Assembly: GCA_045598105.1 (NCBI GenBank)
Contig: JAZLLK010000087.1
Coordinates: forward strand, 12,872 to 76,871
DNA: 64,000 bases
Origin: UBA1205 sp045598105
Lineage (GTDB): Bacteria; Bacteroidota; Bacteroidia; Bacteroidales; WCHB1-69
Direction: 5' to 3'
Of the stretch, positions 62,697 through 64,000 are shown piece after piece (the stretch's first letter is position 1; each line of letters starts with the position of its first letter). Both the position numbers and the translations under genes were made by a program. The notes under the pieces were generated by a model. It worked only from the letters and a program-made list of their open reading frames with translations, made no database searches and was not told the origin of the DNA.

Positions 62697-63773
62697 ATGA
62701 CAAAATTCATACTTAAAAGGGTGGCTTACGGAGTATTGGTAATGCTGGGTGTAATAACAATTATATTCCTGCTGTTTTCGGTATTGCCCGGTGACAGTGC
62801 CGTTATGACCATGGGTCAGCGATCTGATGTGGCCAGTGAGGAAGCCGTGCGAAAAGAAATGGGTTTAGATTTACCCTTAGGTGTGCGATATATTAATTAT
62901 ATTAATGACATACTTCCTTTATCATTGCATAGTACTCATGCGGAAAGTACTTTTTATATGGATACAATCAAATATGAAGGTGTGGTGCTGTGCTCCATGG
63001 GCAGGCACACGGTACTGGTAGCCAAAAAACCCTATATGGGCAGGTCATATCAAAGCAAACGGCCTGTAATGGAAATGCTTAACGAAGCATTTCCTAAAAC
63101 AGCTCTTTTGGCTGTAATAGCCATATTTTTTGCTATTATAGCAGGAATGATATTGGGTACCTTGTGTGCTATATGGAAGGATACATGGTTCGATAAAACG
63201 GCGCTGGTAGGCTCGGTAATGGGCATGGCATTGCCCTCCTTTTTTGCCGCTATATTGTTTGCGTGGATATTTGCCTTTATATTGGCCGATTATACGGGGC
63301 TTAATATGTTTGGAAGCCTATATACGGTAAGCGATTTTGGTGACGGCGAATATTTAGACCTTAAAAATCTAATATTGCCTGCCATTACATTAGGCATACG
63401 CCCTTTGGCCACGGTAACCGAACTTATGCGTAATTCCGTGCTGGAAGTATTGTCACAGGATTATGTACGCACAGCTAAGGCCAAAGGCCTCAGCTATGGC
63501 AAGGTAATACGCTCACATGTAATTAAAAATGCACTCAATCCCGTAGTTACCGCCATTTCCGGCTGGCTGGCCGGTATGATGGCCGGTGCCGTATTTGTGG
63601 AATATGTATTCGACTACAAGGGAGTGGGGGTAGTAATAGTGAATGGATTGGAAAAATATGATTTTCCCGTAGTAATGGGCAGTTTGTTGTATATATCGGT
63701 TATATTGGTAATAATAAATATTGCCGTGGATATTATTTATGGATTTTTGGATCCTCGTGCCAAGGTAGTTTAG
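62697..63773 (+). CDS. DppB-type ABC transporter permease
   Basis: A 358-residue permease. I start at ATG 62697 (MTKFILKRVAYGVLVML); a longer frame runs back to 62529, inside the previous gene. The first helix is followed by a periplasmic loop (residues ~30-135) longer than in E. coli DppB, with GRSYQSKRPVMEMLNEAFPKT at its end, and five more helices. The binding-protein-dependent transport motif is LRPLA-type, EVLSQDYVRTAKAKGLSYGKVIRSHVIKNALNPV. The family moves peptides, nickel or similar solutes. The partner permease, ATPase and binding protein are outside the window. Confidence 0.9.
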   Translation: MTKFILKRVAYGVLVMLGVITIIFLLFSVLPGDSAVMTMGQRSDVASEEAVRKEMGLDLPLGVRYINYINDILPLSLHSTHAESTFYMDTIKYEGVVLCSMGRHTVLVAKKPYMGRSYQSKRPVMEMLNEAFPKTALLAVIAIFFAIIAGMILGTLCAIWKDTWFDKTALVGSVMGMALPSFFAAILFAWIFAFILADYTGLNMFGSLYTVSDFGDGEYLDLKNLILPAITLGIRPLATVTELMRNSVLEVLSQDYVRTAKAKGLSYGKVIRSHVIKNALNPVVTAISGWLAGMMAGAVFVEYVFDYKGVGVVIVNGLEKYDFPVVMGSLLYISVILVIINIAVDIIYGFLDPRAKVV

Positions 63774-63916
63774 AAATTTTGTATATACAAATTCATCACT
63801 GAAATTCCAATTCGGAATCATATAAAAATAGGGAAAAAATATTTTTTCGGTTCTTAACCTATCCTAAATTCAACAAATAAATGCAACTTTATCACGAACA
63901 GGAATAGGATTTTTAT

Positions 63917-63951
63917 CAAGTAAGGGAAAGCAAACACTTTCCCTATACTTG
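63917..63951. terminator. Hairpin after the ABC permease
   Basis: CAAGTA-AGGGAAAG pairs with CTTTCCCT-a-TACTTG with one bulged A. It is a 14-bp stem with a CAAACA loop, and no long T tract follows; it could be an attenuator or operator for the next gene. Confidence 0.5.
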
Positions 63952-63966
63952 AAAGGAAAAAATGAC

Positions 63967-63974
63967 TATTTTTG
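63967..63974 (+). promoter_or_regulatory. Promoter -7 element of the next, off-window gene (TATTTTTG)
   Basis: It matches TAnnTTTG 26 bp before the window edge and points rightward. No gene is visible after it. Confidence 0.45.
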
Positions 63975-64000
63975 TGTGTGAAAAAAGTGCAAAAATATGA

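Overview
The window looks like a chromosomal segment of a Bacteroidota (Bacteroidetes) bacterium with an AT-rich genome. Four things point there: at least twenty upstream regions carry the phylum's -7 promoter element TAnnTTTG (usually TACCTTTG or TATCTTTG); there are type IX secretion system (T9SS) cargo C-termini and a PorQ homologue; secD and secF are fused; and several families are typical of the phylum (DUF4271, DUF2027-Smr, a Bacteroidota-type YbeY). TGA, TAA and TAG all act as stops, so the genetic code is standard. I see no rRNA, insertion sequence, prophage or CRISPR array. The genus cannot be fixed from sequence reading alone.

Layout. 1-4398: the end of a heterodisulfide-reductase-like operon (HdrC tail, HdrB, HdrA, HdrC, and a membrane HdrE/HdrD fusion). 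4835-7519: nadA facing comM. 7681-11965: an anti-sigma-like ATPase, ybeY, mnmG bracketed by two parS-like sites, and a U32 protein. 12063-14846: ssb, a DUF2461 gene, a helix-hairpin-helix membrane protein and a CcsA-like protein. 14911-17580: mreB and purH. 17733-20843: gmk, a glycosyltransferase, an acyltransferase, yidD, tRNA-Asp and mtgA. 20925-24928: a secreted cluster (T9SS cargo, lipase-like hydrolase, PQQ-propeller lipoprotein). 25104-25237: a structured small RNA candidate resembling 6S RNA. 25465-28207: UDP-xylose synthase and two glycosyltransferases. 28286-32594: a trans-sulfuration PLP enzyme, a restriction-modification unit whose nuclease gene is frameshifted, and an Mrp-NifX fusion. 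32731-38604: a bifunctional nuclease, DUF4271, hemD, rnpA and secDF. 38748-44293: clpX, clpP, tig, then a T9SS cargo gene, panD and panC on the minus strand. 44578-51339: bcp, a beta-barrel candidate, lptB, purL and a glycosyltransferase. 51572-54991: tsaC, phoH, porQ, a small membrane protein, and a 56-residue ferredoxin. 55287-63773: a Smr protein, DUF2147, TetR, UvrD/PcrA helicase, surE, polyprenyl synthase and an ABC permease.

Most of this is housekeeping: purine and cofactor synthesis, proteolysis, envelope building and protein export. The export theme is coherent, with SecDF and YidD at the inner membrane, LptB for LPS transport, and PorQ and T9SS tails at the outer surface. The parts most worth a second look are the structured RNA at 25104-25237, the pair of parS-like sites around mnmG, the Hdr-like electron-transfer operon with its quinone-facing membrane fusion, and the decaying restriction enzyme beside an intact methyltransferase. 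A recurring extended promoter (AAAAARTGYTATCTTTGC) precedes four unrelated genes.
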